This document shows, piece by piece, positions 44,183-54,011 of a DNA stretch of 64,000 nt. Position 1 is the first letter of the stretch, and each line of letters opens with the position of its first letter. Source of the DNA: Paraburkholderia piptadeniae (lineage in GTDB: Bacteria; Pseudomonadota; Gammaproteobacteria; Burkholderiales; Burkholderiaceae); NCBI RefSeq assembly GCF_900007165.1, contig NZ_CYGY02000017.1, positions 124,001-188,000 of the forward strand. The letters run 5' to 3'. The notes below the pieces were generated by a model. That model was not told the origin of the DNA, searched no databases, and worked only from the letters and a program-made list of their open reading frames with translations. A program made the position numbers and the translations under genes.

Positions 44183-45502
44183 TTGTTGTCCAGGTTGCGT
44201 CTCGATCTCGACGCGCTCAAGCGTCTCGCGGAATTCGCCGCGAAGCGCAGCGGCGAGGATCGCATCCCGCAGGTGGCTGGCAGTCTGACGTTCACGACGA
44301 TGCTGTCGCTGGTGCCGCTCGCGACGGTCGCGTTCGCGCTCTTTACGGCGTTCCCGATCTTTGCGCAATTCCAGGCGTCGCTGCAGACCTTTCTCGCCGA
44401 ACACCTGATGCCCGATCAGGTCAGCAGCCAGATCTTCAAGTATCTGAATCAGTTCGCGTCGAAGGCGAAGGGGCTGACGACGCTGGGGATGATCGTGCTG
44501 TTCGTCACGTCCGTGATGACGATGATGACGGTCGAATCCGCATTCAACGTGATCTGGCGCGTGCGCAAGGCGCGGCCGTTCGCGCAGCGCGTGCTGGTCT
44601 ACTGGGCGATCCTGACGCTCGGGCCGATTCTGATCGGCGTGAGCCTGTCGATCTCGTCGTATCTGTTCACGCAGTCGATGAGCTATACGGCCGCGCAGCG
44701 CATCACGCCGCTGATCGAATGGGCACTGGCCGGCGCGGCGCTGCCGTTGACGGTGCTTGCGTTCACGATGCTCTACGTGTTTTTGCCGAACTGCCGCGTC
44801 GAGTGGCGCGACGCGATTGTCGGCGGCGTGACGGCTGCGATCGCGTTCGAGTTCGCGAAGCGCGGCTTCGGTTTCTATATCCGGCGCATTCCCACTTATA
44901 CGGCCGTGTATGGCGCGTTTGCCGTCGTGCCGCTCTTTCTGCTGTGGATGTATCTCAGCTGGTTCATCACGCTTGCGGGCGCGATGATCGCGTCGGCGCT
45001 GCCCGCGATACGCATCGGGCAGTTTCATCGCCGGGACTTTCCGGGCAGCGACCTGCTCGATTCGCTCGAACTGCTTGCGCGCCTCGCCGAAGCGCGCGAC
45101 GCGGGCACGCACGGCTACACGGTGCCCGAACTCGCTCGCGCACTGCGGCGCGATCTCGCGACGACCGTGCGGCTGTTGCAGCAACTAGAGGCGATCGACT
45201 GGATCGTCCAGCTCGACGAGAACGGCCAGCGGCCGCATTTCCTGCTGGTCGCGAATCCGAATCAGATCACGGTCAAGCGGCTCTTCGACCTGTTCGTGAT
45301 AGACCGTGACGAGCTAGCTTATCAGCTGAAACTCGATTCGACGCGCGTCGATAGCACGATGCTGCTCGCCGCGCTCGATACCGAGCGGCTCAACGTGTCG
45401 CTTGCGAGCTTGCTGGCGGCGCGGGAGGCTTCTCGGGGAATTGCGCAGCCTCCTCAGGCGGGCGCAAACGGCACGCCCGCGCTGCCGCAGCAGACGGCTT
45501 GA
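44183..45502 (+). CDS. YihY-family (UPF0761) inner-membrane protein
   Basis: This is a 439-residue protein with six membrane spans in the first 270 residues. IPQVAGSLTFTTMLSLVPLA and FLLWMYLSWFITLAGAMIAS are family signatures. A C-terminal cytoplasmic region of about 150 residues contains a helix-turn-helix-like segment (YTVPELARALRRDLATTVRL) seen in beta-proteobacterial members. The start appears to be TTG at 44183, five bases after GAGGAGG; a second TTG follows directly. Old annotation as ribonuclease BN is wrong. The function is unknown. Confidence 0.88.
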   Translation: MLSRLRLDLDALKRLAEFAAKRSGEDRIPQVAGSLTFTTMLSLVPLATVAFALFTAFPIFAQFQASLQTFLAEHLMPDQVSSQIFKYLNQFASKAKGLTTLGMIVLFVTSVMTMMTVESAFNVIWRVRKARPFAQRVLVYWAILTLGPILIGVSLSISSYLFTQSMSYTAAQRITPLIEWALAGAALPLTVLAFTMLYVFLPNCRVEWRDAIVGGVTAAIAFEFAKRGFGFYIRRIPTYTAVYGAFAVVPLFLLWMYLSWFITLAGAMIASALPAIRIGQFHRRDFPGSDLLDSLELLARLAEARDAGTHGYTVPELARALRRDLATTVRLLQQLEAIDWIVQLDENGQRPHFLLVANPNQITVKRLFDLFVIDRDELAYQLKLDSTRVDSTMLLAALDTERLNVSLASLLAAREASRGIAQPPQAGANGTPALPQQTA

Positions 45503-45585
45503 AGCTGCTTGCGTTCAACGCCTGCTTTTAACTCCTTGCCTTTGACTCGTCCGCACTATCTTGCGCATTTCATCCGGCGCCGACG

Positions 45586-45909
45586 CTAGAGCGAAATTCG
45601 CCCCGTGCAGATGTCCTTGAACATCACCCAGTCGCCCATCAGGCTGTAGACGGGATGCCGGAATGTCGCGGGCCTGTTCTTCTCGAAGAAGAAATGCCCG
45701 ACCCAGGCGAACCCATAGCCGCACACGACGGCAACGGGCAGCCATAGCCAGTCGCCCGTCGCGACGGCCATCGCGACGCAGCCGATCACGCCCAGCGATC
45801 CGATGAAATGCAGCCGGCGCGACATCGTGTTGCGATGCTCGGTCAGATAGTACGGGTAGAACTCCGCGAAGCTCGCGAAGTGCGCGTCGTGCGTTGTCTG
45901 ATGGCTCAT
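45586..45909 (-). CDS. Mpo1-like (DUF962) membrane protein
   Basis: This is a 107-residue protein with the Mpo1/YGL010w pattern: SFAEFYPYYLTEHRNTMSRR near the start, hydrophobic spans, then YGFAWVGHFFFEKNRPATF and HPVYSLMGDWVMFKDI, which hold the conserved histidines. The yeast homologue is an Fe-dependent dioxygenase in fatty-acid alpha-oxidation; bacterial function is untested. The ATG at 45909 has GGAGG five bases upstream and is preferred over one four codons earlier. Confidence 0.88.
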   Translation of the reverse strand: MSHQTTHDAHFASFAEFYPYYLTEHRNTMSRRLHFIGSLGVIGCVAMAVATGDWLWLPVAVVCGYGFAWVGHFFFEKNRPATFRHPVYSLMGDWVMFKDICTGRISL

Positions 45910-46039
45910 GATCGCCTCCATTGCCTGCCCGCGCCGGCGCAGGTGCCGCCGACCCGCGCAGGCATGGATTCATTGTGCTGCTATCGCAAGGCACGTGCAA
46001 CCTGGCCATCCGGCATATGGTGCGCGCTTTCCGGCGCGG

Positions 46040-46885
46040 CTAATGTGACGCAGGTGGACGTTTCGAAGCGCGTGCGGCCGCAAACGTATAGAGCGCGTCG
46101 AGCGTCGCGTCGGGCTGCTCGGACATCAGCGCGTGGCCGGCGTCGAGCGTGATCGTGTCGACGGGCACGTTCGCTTCGCGCAGCGCGTCGGCGAGCGCCC
46201 TGGCTGCGCGCGGCGGCGTCATCAGGTCGCGCCGGCCGACGATCAGGCGCACTGGGCACGTCACTTGCGCAGCGCGGACGAGGCCATCCGTGTATGCGTT
46301 GCAGACGCTGAAGTCGGTGTGAAAGAGCTGCGGCTCGCCCGTAGCCGACACGCGCTCCATCAACCGCTGGTTCATGCCGTGCAGCCAGAAGCCGGGTGCG
46401 GGGCACGAGGGCTTCGCGGTGATGGTCGAATGCGACCACTGGTTCACCATTTCGATCGCGTCCGGCTCGCGCTCGCGGGCGGCGTCGAGCAGTGTGTCGG
46501 AGACGGCCATCGGCACGGCCGTCGCGACGAGGGCAAGGTGCGTCGCGCGCGACGGGTAACGGGCCGCGAAATCTAGCGCAACGAGCGAACCCATACTGTG
46601 TCCGGCGACGAACGCGCGCGCGACGCCCAGCGCGTCGAGCAACGCGGCCAGCCAGTCGGCCATCGCGCCGATGCTGGTCAGCGCGGGGCCGGCGCTGCGA
46701 TGATGGCCGGGCAGATCGACGGCGAGCACGCCGAAGCCGTGGTGCGCGAAGTAGCGCGTCTGCAGCGCCCACACGCTGTGGTCGTGCTCGGCGCCATGTA
46801 TGAAGACGGCCGTGGGCAGTGCGGCATCGAATGCCTTGCCGCCCGTGTATGCATAGGCCGGTTTGCCGTTCACGTCGACGATCAT
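46040..46885 (-). CDS. Alpha/beta hydrolase coupled to metY
   Basis: This is a 281-residue alpha/beta hydrolase. The oxyanion region is AVFIHGAEHDHSVW, the nucleophile elbow AGHSMGSLVAL (about residues 98-108), and the acid and base lie in GRRDLMTPP and LDAGHALMSEQ. The start ATG overlaps the metY stop (ATGA), so it is translated with the sulfhydrylase. The family covers esterases, lactonases and acyltransferases; no MetX-like signature is present. The substrate is unknown. Confidence 0.87.
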   Translation of the reverse strand: MIVDVNGKPAYAYTGGKAFDAALPTAVFIHGAEHDHSVWALQTRYFAHHGFGVLAVDLPGHHRSAGPALTSIGAMADWLAALLDALGVARAFVAGHSMGSLVALDFAARYPSRATHLALVATAVPMAVSDTLLDAAREREPDAIEMVNQWSHSTITAKPSCPAPGFWLHGMNQRLMERVSATGEPQLFHTDFSVCNAYTDGLVRAAQVTCPVRLIVGRRDLMTPPRAARALADALREANVPVDTITLDAGHALMSEQPDATLDALYTFAAARASKRPPASH

Positions 46886-48243
46886 GCGGACTCCTTGCGT
46901 CCGGCGCCCGCCGGCTTGTTGGCGGATCGCGGGGCGGATTGACCGGGGGAGCCGCCCGCGGACTTCTGCGCGGCCTTCAGCGCGCGCTTGAGGTCGTCGA
47001 TCAGATCGTCGGGGTCTTCGAGGCCGATCGACAGACGGATCGTGCCCTCCGCGATGCCGGCCGCGGCGAGGGCGGCGGCGTCCATGCGGAAATGCGTCGT
47101 CGATGCCGGGTGGATGACGAGCGAGCGGGCATCGCCGACATTCGCCAGATGCGAGAACAGCGAGAGCGCTTCGATGAACGAGCGGCCGGCGGCCCGGTCG
47201 CCGCGCAGGTTGAAGCTGAACACGGCGCCTGCGCCGCGCGGCAGCAGACGTTGAGCGAGCGCATGGTCCGGGTGCGTGGGCAGTTCCGGATACGCGACGG
47301 ATTCGACGGCGGCGTGTGTGGCGAGAAATTCGACGACCTTGCGCGTATTCGCCACATGCCGTTCCATCCGCAACGGCAGCGTTTCGATGCCTTGCAGCAG
47401 TTGCCAGGCGGCTTGTGGATGCAGGCACGCGCCGAAGTCGCGCAGTCCTTCGCGTCGGGCGCGCAGCAGGAAGGGCGCGACGGTGCTTTCCTCGGCGAAC
47501 ACCATGCCGTGAAAGCCCTCATATGGTTCCGTGAATTCGGAGAAGCGCCCCGAAGCCTCGAAATCGAACGTGCCGCCGTCGACGAGCACGCCCCCGATCG
47601 TCGTGCCGTGGCCGCCGAGAAACTTGGTCGCCGAGTGGTAGACGAAATCGGCGCCGTGATCGAAGGGCTTCAACAGATACGGCGTGGTGAACGTCGAGTC
47701 GACCAGCAGCGGCACACGGTGCTCGTGCGCGATCCGCGCGACTGTTGCGATGTCGAGCACGTCGAGGCCGGGATTGCCGAGCGTCTCGCCGAACAGCAGC
47801 TTCGTGTTCGGACGCAGCGCGGCGCGCCATGCGTCGATATCGCCGGGCTTCACGAATGTCGTTTCGATGCCGAAGCGCGGCAACGTGTAGTTGAGCAGAT
47901 TGTGCGAGCCTCCGTACAGCGCGCTCGATGCGACGATGTGCGAGCCCGCGCCCATCAGCGTCGCGATGGCGAGGTGCAGCGCGGCCTGGCCGCTCGCCGT
48001 GCCGATCGCGCCCGCGCCGTTTTCGAGCGCGGCGACGCGCTCTTCGAACACGGCGACCGTCGGGTTCGAGATGCGCGAGTACACGTGGCCCGCGCGCTCC
48101 ATGTTGAAGAGCGCGGCTGCGTGATCGGAGTCGCGGAACGAGAACGACGTGGTCTGATAGATGGGCGTGGCGCGCGCGCCCGTCGCGGGGTCGGGGGCGG
48201 CGCCCGCATGCAGCGCAAGCGTGTCGAAACGGTTGGCGGACAT
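46882..48243 (-). CDS. metY: O-acetylhomoserine sulfhydrylase (MetY type)
   Basis: This is a 453-residue PLP enzyme of the Cys/Met metabolism family. The N-terminus RFDTLALHAGAAPDPATGAR and YQTTSFSFRDSDHAAALFN are typical. SGQAALHLAIATLMGAGSHI contacts PLP, and the PLP-lysine lies in FVYHSATKFLGGHGTTIGG (about residues 204-222). It converts O-acetylhomoserine and sulfide to homocysteine; the O-succinylhomoserine form (MetZ) is less likely at this length (MetZ is about 400 residues). The C-terminal 30 residues are a basic tail. Confidence 0.92.
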   Translation of the reverse strand: MSANRFDTLALHAGAAPDPATGARATPIYQTTSFSFRDSDHAAALFNMERAGHVYSRISNPTVAVFEERVAALENGAGAIGTASGQAALHLAIATLMGAGSHIVASSALYGGSHNLLNYTLPRFGIETTFVKPGDIDAWRAALRPNTKLLFGETLGNPGLDVLDIATVARIAHEHRVPLLVDSTFTTPYLLKPFDHGADFVYHSATKFLGGHGTTIGGVLVDGGTFDFEASGRFSEFTEPYEGFHGMVFAEESTVAPFLLRARREGLRDFGACLHPQAAWQLLQGIETLPLRMERHVANTRKVVEFLATHAAVESVAYPELPTHPDHALAQRLLPRGAGAVFSFNLRGDRAAGRSFIEALSLFSHLANVGDARSLVIHPASTTHFRMDAAALAAAGIAEGTIRLSIGLEDPDDLIDDLKRALKAAQKSAGGSPGQSAPRSANKPAGAGRKESA

Positions 48244-48620
48244 CGTGGACGGCCGGGCGTCGGGGGCCCGGCGAAGGTGAAAGTGACGGCCATCGTATCA
48301 CCGGGCCGCGCGCGTACCACTCCGTTTTCGCCCGCATGGCGACGTGCGCACGGGGGTGATTCCACTGAGTGCGACGGGCGTTGCGGATCGCGCGGGACGC
48401 GCCCGACGAATGCACCGACGTGCCTGCGAGCGCCGTCTGTCGGACGTTCGGTGGGGCGCTATCGTCCGTTCGGTCCGCTTTCCTTTTGTGGGCCTTTCCG
48501 ATAGCATCGAAAGTCAGTCATGCCCTTTAAGCCTCACCGGGCTCATCCGCAACCATGTTGCATGGGACCAGAGCAAGGTAACGCGCCAATGCGCCAGCTC
48601 TGGTCGACAGGAGACAAATC
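48244..48620 (+). other. Intergenic region and 5' leader of the CBS-domain gene with a hairpin
   Basis: These 377 bases contain no recognised gene. Close to the CBS gene, GACCAGAGC (48566-48574) pairs exactly with GCTCTGGTC (48597-48605), and GCGC boxes in between can extend the stem. The hairpin ends three bases before the ribosome binding site (AGGAG, 48609-48613), where it could influence translation. No riboswitch class that I know fits it. I saw nothing else supported in the remaining bases. Confidence 0.45.
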
Positions 48621-49088
48621 ATGCGAGTCAGCGACATTCTGAAGGTCAAGGGCAACACCCTGTTCACGGTCACACCCGATACGCCGCTCAACGAGGCCGT
48701 CAACACGATGGCCGAGCACGATATCGGCTCGCTCGTCGTCATGGAGTATGGCGATCTCGTCGGCATGCTGACCTTCCGCGAGATCATCCTCGTGCTGAGC
48801 CGCAATGGCGGCAGCGTCGGCGGCACGACGATCCGCAAGATCATGGACGATCACCCGCTTACGTGCACGCCCGAAACGGATGTCAACGAAGTGCGCCGCA
48901 TGATGCTCGAGCATCACGTGCGCTATCTGCCCGTGATGGAAAGCCGCGCGCTGATGGGCGTGATCTCGTTCTACGACGTCGCGAAGGCCGTCGTCGAAGA
49001 GCAGGGCTTCGAGAACCGGATGCTGAAGGCCTATATTCGCGACTGGCCGGCGGAAGACGAGCCGCAGCAGGAGCAGCCCTCGCGCTGA
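48621..49088 (+). CDS. CBS-domain pair protein
   Basis: This is a 155-residue cytoplasmic protein made of two CBS motifs (about residues 5-65 and 72-130). Typical segments are TPLNEAVNTMAEHDIGSLVV with GMLTFREIILVL, and DVNEVRRMMLEHHVRYLPVM with GVISFYDVAKAVV. Stand-alone CBS pairs bind adenosyl nucleotides or NAD and sense energy state. The C-terminal tail is acidic and Gln-rich. It has its own terminator and a leader hairpin upstream. Confidence 0.93.
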   Translation: MRVSDILKVKGNTLFTVTPDTPLNEAVNTMAEHDIGSLVVMEYGDLVGMLTFREIILVLSRNGGSVGGTTIRKIMDDHPLTCTPETDVNEVRRMMLEHHVRYLPVMESRALMGVISFYDVAKAVVEEQGFENRMLKAYIRDWPAEDEPQQEQPSR

Positions 49089-49180
49089 GCCGATTTTCGT
49101 TGGCCTCGTTGCCTCGACCGGTCGGCTGGCCGGCTTGCAGTGCGCCGACATGCCGCTGTCGCATGACTGAAGCATCCTCG

Positions 49181-49210
49181 AAGCGCGCGCGAAAAGCGTG
49201 CGCTTTTTTT
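49181..49210 (+). terminator. Rho-independent terminator after the CBS-domain gene
   Basis: AAGCGCGCGC (49181-49190) pairs with GCGTGCGCTT (49196-49205), with one G-T pair, around the loop GAAAA; a run of T follows to 49210. It separates the CBS gene from the MFS-acyltransferase gene. Confidence 0.85.
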
Positions 49211-49274
49211 GTGTCCGCTATTCCCGCAGTGCCGAAGTGAATCTGCGCGAAACCAGCCCTCTGTCAAGCATTCG

Positions 49275-51212
49275 ATGAGCGATCGTCCGTTGTCCTCCGC
49301 CCAGCAAACACGGCGCTCCGCGCGCGAACACGGCTCGCAGTTCCGCCTGTTGCGCGAGCGCCGTTTTGCGCCGTTCTTCTGGACGCAGTTTCTCGGCGCG
49401 ATGAACGACAACGTGTTCAAGATCGGCTTTACGTCGCTCGTCACGTATCAGGCCGCGCGATTCTCAGGCGTGAATGCGGACACCGTAGCCTTTCTGATAT
49501 CGGCGATCTTCATTCTGCCGTTCGTCCTGTTTTCGGCGACGTCCGGCCAGGTCGCCGACAAGTACGACAAGGCGATGCTCACGCGCTTCGTGAAGACCTT
49601 CGAGATCGGCGTGATGCTGGTCGGCGGCGCGGGCTTCTGGCTGCACGACGCGCTGCTGCTGTATCTGTGCACGTTCCTGATGGGCGTCCATTCGACCGTG
49701 TTCGGCCCCGTCAAATACGCGTATCTGCCGCAGCATTTGGACATGACGGAACTGGTCGGCGGCAACGGCATGGTCGAGATGGGCACGTTCGTCGCGATTT
49801 TGCTCGGTACGATTGCCGGCGGCGCGGCGGCGGGCTCGGAGGCGCACGGCGCGGCGATCCTCGCATTCGGGTGCGTGGCGATCGCACTGATCGGGCGCGT
49901 CGCGTCGGGCTTCGTGCCGCAATCGTCGCCATCGCAGCCCGATCTGCGCATCAACTGGAATCCGGTCAGCGAAACCTGGCGCAATCTGAAGCTGGCGCGC
50001 GAAAACCGGACCGTCTTTCTGAGCCTGCTCGGCATTTCCTGGTTGTGGTTTGTCGGCGCGACGTTTTTGTCGTCGTTCTTCCGTTTCGCAAAGGACGTGC
50101 TGTCCGCGAATCCCGATGTCGTTACCGTGTTGCTCGCGACGTTTTCGATCGGTATCGGCACGGGCTCGCTGCTGTGCGAGCGGCTGTCGAAGAAGCGCAT
50201 CGAGATCGGCCTCGTGCCGCTCGGCTCGATCGGCATCAGCGTGTTCGCGATCGATCTGTTCTTCGCGAGCCACGCGTTGCCGAAAGCCGCGCATCTTTTT
50301 ACGGTGGCCGAATTCATGACGCTGCCCGCGCATTGGCGCGTGCTCGCCGATCTGTTCCTGCTTGCGATGTTCGGCGGCTTCTACAGCGTGCCGCTCTATG
50401 CGCTGATCCAGAGCCGCAGCCAGCCGAGCCATCGCGCGCGGATCATCGCGGCGAACAACATCCTCAACTCGCTGTTCATGATCGTGTCGTCGCTGATGGC
50501 CGTCGCGCTGACGTCGGCGGGCGTCGGCATTCCGGGGCTGTTCCTCGTGACGGCGCTGCTCAACGTGATCGTCGCCGTCTACATCTATTCGCTCGTGCCC
50601 GAGTTCCTGTTGCGCTTCGTCGCGTGGCTGCTCGTGCACACGTTCTACAGGATTCGTCTCGTTCACGCCGAACGCATGCCTGAACAGGGCGCGGCCGTGC
50701 TGGTGTGCAATCACGTGAGCTATGTCGATGCCCTGGTGATCATGGCGGAAAGTCCGCGACCGATCCGCTTCGTGATGGACCATCGGATCTTCCGCACGCC
50801 GTTTGCCGGCTGGCTGTTCAGACATGCAAAGGCAATTCCGATTGCCCCTGCGCATGAAGACCCCGATTTGCTCAAGCGTGCCTACGATGCCTGCGCAAAG
50901 GCGCTCGACGATGGCGATCTCGTCTGCATTTTTCCCGAAGGCAAGCTCACCAAAACAGGCGACATGAATCCGTTCCGCCACGGCGTGTCGGAAATCCTGC
51001 AGCGCGCGCCCGTGTCCGTTGTGCCGATGGCGTTACGCGGTCTGTGGGGCAGTGTCTGGTCGCGCAGCGCGGATGCGCGGTTCCCGCGTCCGATTCACAA
51101 GGGCGTGATGAGCCGTCTGACGCTGGCTGTCGGCGAGCCGCTCGATCCCGCGCAGGCGACGCCGGAACTCCTCCAGCAGATTGTTTCGGAACTGCGTGGC
51201 GCCCGGAAATAG
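49275..51212 (+). CDS. MFS transporter fused to a PlsC-type lysophospholipid acyltransferase
   Basis: This is a 645-residue two-part inner-membrane protein. Residues about 25-420 are an LplT-like MFS transporter (FFWTQFLGAMNDNVFKIGF; QVADKYDKAMLTRFVKTFEI). Residues about 440-640 are a 1-acylglycerophosphate acyltransferase domain with the HX4D motif in VCNHVSYVDALVIMAE and the second motif FPEGKLTKTGDMNPFRHG. In E. coli, LplT flips lysophospholipids and Aas re-acylates them; here flippase and acyltransferase are one chain, without the acyl-ACP synthetase domain. An acyl donor other than free fatty acid is therefore implied. Start ATG 49275. Confidence 0.9.
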   Translation: MSDRPLSSAQQTRRSAREHGSQFRLLRERRFAPFFWTQFLGAMNDNVFKIGFTSLVTYQAARFSGVNADTVAFLISAIFILPFVLFSATSGQVADKYDKAMLTRFVKTFEIGVMLVGGAGFWLHDALLLYLCTFLMGVHSTVFGPVKYAYLPQHLDMTELVGGNGMVEMGTFVAILLGTIAGGAAAGSEAHGAAILAFGCVAIALIGRVASGFVPQSSPSQPDLRINWNPVSETWRNLKLARENRTVFLSLLGISWLWFVGATFLSSFFRFAKDVLSANPDVVTVLLATFSIGIGTGSLLCERLSKKRIEIGLVPLGSIGISVFAIDLFFASHALPKAAHLFTVAEFMTLPAHWRVLADLFLLAMFGGFYSVPLYALIQSRSQPSHRARIIAANNILNSLFMIVSSLMAVALTSAGVGIPGLFLVTALLNVIVAVYIYSLVPEFLLRFVAWLLVHTFYRIRLVHAERMPEQGAAVLVCNHVSYVDALVIMAESPRPIRFVMDHRIFRTPFAGWLFRHAKAIPIAPAHEDPDLLKRAYDACAKALDDGDLVCIFPEGKLTKTGDMNPFRHGVSEILQRAPVSVVPMALRGLWGSVWSRSADARFPRPIHKGVMSRLTLAVGEPLDPAQATPELLQQIVSELRGARK

Positions 51213-51356
51213 CGTTTCGGGCGTGGCCGCCCGTCTCGCGGCGCAACGCGCGTTCGTGCGTTTGTCCTATAACGATCGCCCGAGTCCCCGCGCGCCACGG
51301 CAGGGCGGCCGGGCTGGCATAATAACGTTCTCCCCGCATTTCTTTGGACGACGCTC

Positions 51357-52457
51357 ATGTCCGGCAATACCCTCGGTACGCTCTTCACCGTCACGACCTT
51401 CGGCGAATCGCATGGCCCGGCTATCGGCTGTGTGATCGACGGCTGCCCGCCGGGCATGTCGCTCGTCGAGGCCGACATCCAGTTCGAACTCGATCGCCGC
51501 AAGCCCGGCACGTCGCGGCACGTGACACAGCGCCAGGAAGAAGACAAGGTCGAGATTCTTTCGGGCGTGTTCGAGGGCAAGACGACGGGCGCGCCCATCG
51601 CGCTTCTGATCCGCAACACGGACCAGCGCAGCAAGGACTACGGCAACATCGCCGAAACCTTCCGTCCGGGCCACGCCGACTACACCTACTGGCAGAAGTA
51701 CGGCATCCGCGACTATCGCGGCGGCGGTCGTTCGTCCGCGCGTCTGACGGCGCCAACGGTGGCGGCGGGCGCGGTCGCGAAGAAATGGCTGCGCGAGAAG
51801 TTCGGCACCGAGATTCGCGGTTATATGGCCGCGCTCGGCGAGATCGACGTGCCGTTTGTCGACTGGCAGCACGTGCGCGAGAACCCGTTCTTCGTGCCGA
51901 ACGCGGACATCGTGCCGCAACTCGAAGCGTATATGGACGCGCTGCGCAAGGACGGCGATTCGATCGGCGCGCGCATCAACGTGGTGGCGTCGGGCGTGCC
52001 CGTCGGCCTCGGCGAGCCGCTTTTCGACCGGCTCGACGCCGACATCGCGCACGCGATGATGGGCATCAACGCGGTGAAGGGCGTCGAGATCGGCGCGGGC
52101 TTCGCCAGTGTCGCGCAGCGCGGCTCGGTGCACGGCGACGAACTGACGCCGGAAGGTTTCGTCGGCAATCATGCGGGCGGCGTGCTCGGCGGCATTTCGA
52201 CGGGGCAGGACATCACGGTATCGATCGCGATCAAGCCGACGTCGAGCATCCGCACGCCGCGCCGCTCGATCGACAAGAACGGGCAGCCCGCCGTTGTCGA
52301 AACGTTCGGGCGTCATGATCCGTGCGTCGGCATTCGCGCGACGCCGATCGCCGAGGCGATGCTTGCGCTCGTGCTGATCGATCATGCGCTCCGGCATCGC
52401 GCGCAGTGCGGCGACGTTGTCGTCGATACGCCGAAGATCGCGGCCAGCGCGCCCTGA
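51357..52457 (+). CDS. aroC: Chorismate synthase
   Basis: This 366-residue FMN-dependent enzyme catalyses the last step of the shikimate pathway, making chorismate from EPSP. All three family signatures are present: [18 protein letters not shown] (about residues 16-33), then [20 protein letters not shown], and [19 protein letters not shown] near the C-terminus. Length is normal. It is preceded by a 144-base gap and followed by the TPR protein after 58 bases on the same strand. Confidence 0.97.
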   Translation: MSGNTLGTLFTVTTFGESHGPAIGCVIDGCPPGMSLVEADIQFELDRRKPGTSRHVTQRQEEDKVEILSGVFEGKTTGAPIALLIRNTDQRSKDYGNIAETFRPGHADYTYWQKYGIRDYRGGGRSSARLTAPTVAAGAVAKKWLREKFGTEIRGYMAALGEIDVPFVDWQHVRENPFFVPNADIVPQLEAYMDALRKDGDSIGARINVVASGVPVGLGEPLFDRLDADIAHAMMGINAVKGVEIGAGFASVAQRGSVHGDELTPEGFVGNHAGGVLGGISTGQDITVSIAIKPTSSIRTPRRSIDKNGQPAVVETFGRHDPCVGIRATPIAEAMLALVLIDHALRHRAQCGDVVVDTPKIAASAP

Positions 52458-52515
52458 AGTCGAATAGTCGAACCTCGGCTCCGCGGGCTCGCTGGCTATC
52501 GACAGGGCGGTCAAC

Positions 52516-53979
52516 ATGAATCACAACGACTCCACGCGCGCCGACGCACTGGCGCAGCTTTATGCGCGCACGTCGGCACCCGACGCCGTCGCCACGGACT
52601 GGCTCGCGCTCGGCAATGCGCTGCTCGCCGGAGCGAACGGCGACAAGGCACGGCTGCGCCAGGCGGTCGATGCGCTCGTGCGCGCATACCGCCTCGACGC
52701 GAACTGCGATGCGCGGCTGCTGCACGAGATCGCGCAGACGGCCTTCATTCTGCGGGACTGGGCGCTCGTCGAATCGGCGACGGCGCTGCTGCTGGCGCGC
52801 GACGCCAACGATGCGAACGCGCTCGTGTGGCGCTCGGCCGCTTTCCAGCAACGTGACGATTTTCCCGAAGCCCAACGCTTGCTGCACGAAGCCGCGCGCG
52901 CCGCGCCGGGTAACCACATCGTGTTGCACAAGCTCGCGCTGTGCATCAAAGAGCAGGGCCGATTCGCCGAAGCCGAAGCGCTGCTGCGTCGCGTGCTGGA
53001 ACTGACGCCGAACAATGCGCACGCGCTGTTCGATCTGTCGGAACTGGAAATGCGCGCGGGGCGATACGCGCAAGGCTGGCTCGACTACGAAGCGCGCATC
53101 GCATTCGCCGACGATGTGAACGCCGCGAAAACGGCGCTTGCGGCGATCAGCGCCAACTGGCGCGGCGAGTCGCTGGCGGGCAAGACGCTGGTCGTGTATG
53201 GCGAGCAGGGCAACGGTGATTGCTTGTGGTCGGTGCGCTTTCTCCGTCTGCTCGCAGAACGCGCGCAACGCGAAGGCGGCCGCGTGATCTTCGGCTATGC
53301 GGGGCCGATGCAGCATCTGTTCGAACGCATGCTGCCTGCCGGCATCAAGATCGAAACGAGCCTCGAAACGAAGCCCGATTTTCACTGCGGGCTGATGAGT
53401 CTGCCGCTGCGGCTCGGCATCGACGATCCGTCGATGTGGGGGCGTCCGTATCTGAGCGCCGATCCGGCGCGGGCCGATTTGTGGCGGGAGCGTGTCGCTG
53501 GCGCTGCGAAGGCGGGGAGCAAGACGGTTGGCCTCGTGTGGAACGGCAATCCCGATCACATCCGCGATGCGCGCCGCTCGGTTCCCGTCGAGCAGTTCGC
53601 GCCGCTTCTGAACGTGCCTGGCATTACGTTCTTTGCGGTGTCTCCGGGGCGTCAGGCGACGGTCGGACAATGGCGGGCGCAGGGCGTCGATATCGTCGAT
53701 CCGACCGCGCACTTCGAAGCGGGCTTCGACGATGTGGCCGCGCTGCTCGTGAATCTCGATGCGCTCGTGACCATCGACAGCGGTCCCGCCCATCTGGCAG
53801 GCGCGCTCGGCGTGCCGACCTGGCTGATGATCGACTACGTGTCCGCGTGGTTCTGGGGCGAAGAGGTGGAACGCACGCCGTGGTATCAGACGGTCGAGCT
53901 ATTTCGCCAGCCGTCTGTCGGAGTGTGGGCGCCTGTTATCGAACGGATGCGTGCGCGGCTGGAGACGCTCGCGGCGTGA
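52516..53979 (+). CDS. TPR-repeat protein with a glycosyltransferase-like C-terminal domain
   Basis: This is a 487-residue protein. The N-terminal part (about residues 1-200) is made of tetratricopeptide helices (ALLLARDANDANALVWRSAA; LRRVLELTPNNAHALFDLSE). The C-terminal part (about 215-480) resembles glycosyltransferase family 9/41-like folds (GKTLVVYGEQGNGDCLWSVR; LVTIDSGPAHLAGALGVPTW; YQTVELFRQP), seen in many Burkholderia TPR proteins. The conserved ...DSGPAHLA... segment suggests binding of a sugar nucleotide or heptose. The acceptor is unknown. The gene ends at a strong terminator. Confidence 0.82.
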   Translation: MNHNDSTRADALAQLYARTSAPDAVATDWLALGNALLAGANGDKARLRQAVDALVRAYRLDANCDARLLHEIAQTAFILRDWALVESATALLLARDANDANALVWRSAAFQQRDDFPEAQRLLHEAARAAPGNHIVLHKLALCIKEQGRFAEAEALLRRVLELTPNNAHALFDLSELEMRAGRYAQGWLDYEARIAFADDVNAAKTALAAISANWRGESLAGKTLVVYGEQGNGDCLWSVRFLRLLAERAQREGGRVIFGYAGPMQHLFERMLPAGIKIETSLETKPDFHCGLMSLPLRLGIDDPSMWGRPYLSADPARADLWRERVAGAAKAGSKTVGLVWNGNPDHIRDARRSVPVEQFAPLLNVPGITFFAVSPGRQATVGQWRAQGVDIVDPTAHFEAGFDDVAALLVNLDALVTIDSGPAHLAGALGVPTWLMIDYVSAWFWGEEVERTPWYQTVELFRQPSVGVWAPVIERMRARLETLAA

Positions 53980-54011
53980 GCCGTGTGGGCGTCGGTTCGG
54001 CCGTCATGCAA

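Noticed and set aside
48244..48620. Possible riboswitch upstream of metY or of the CBS gene
   Set aside because: No SAM, SAH or other known riboswitch core could be recognised; only a simple hairpin is present.
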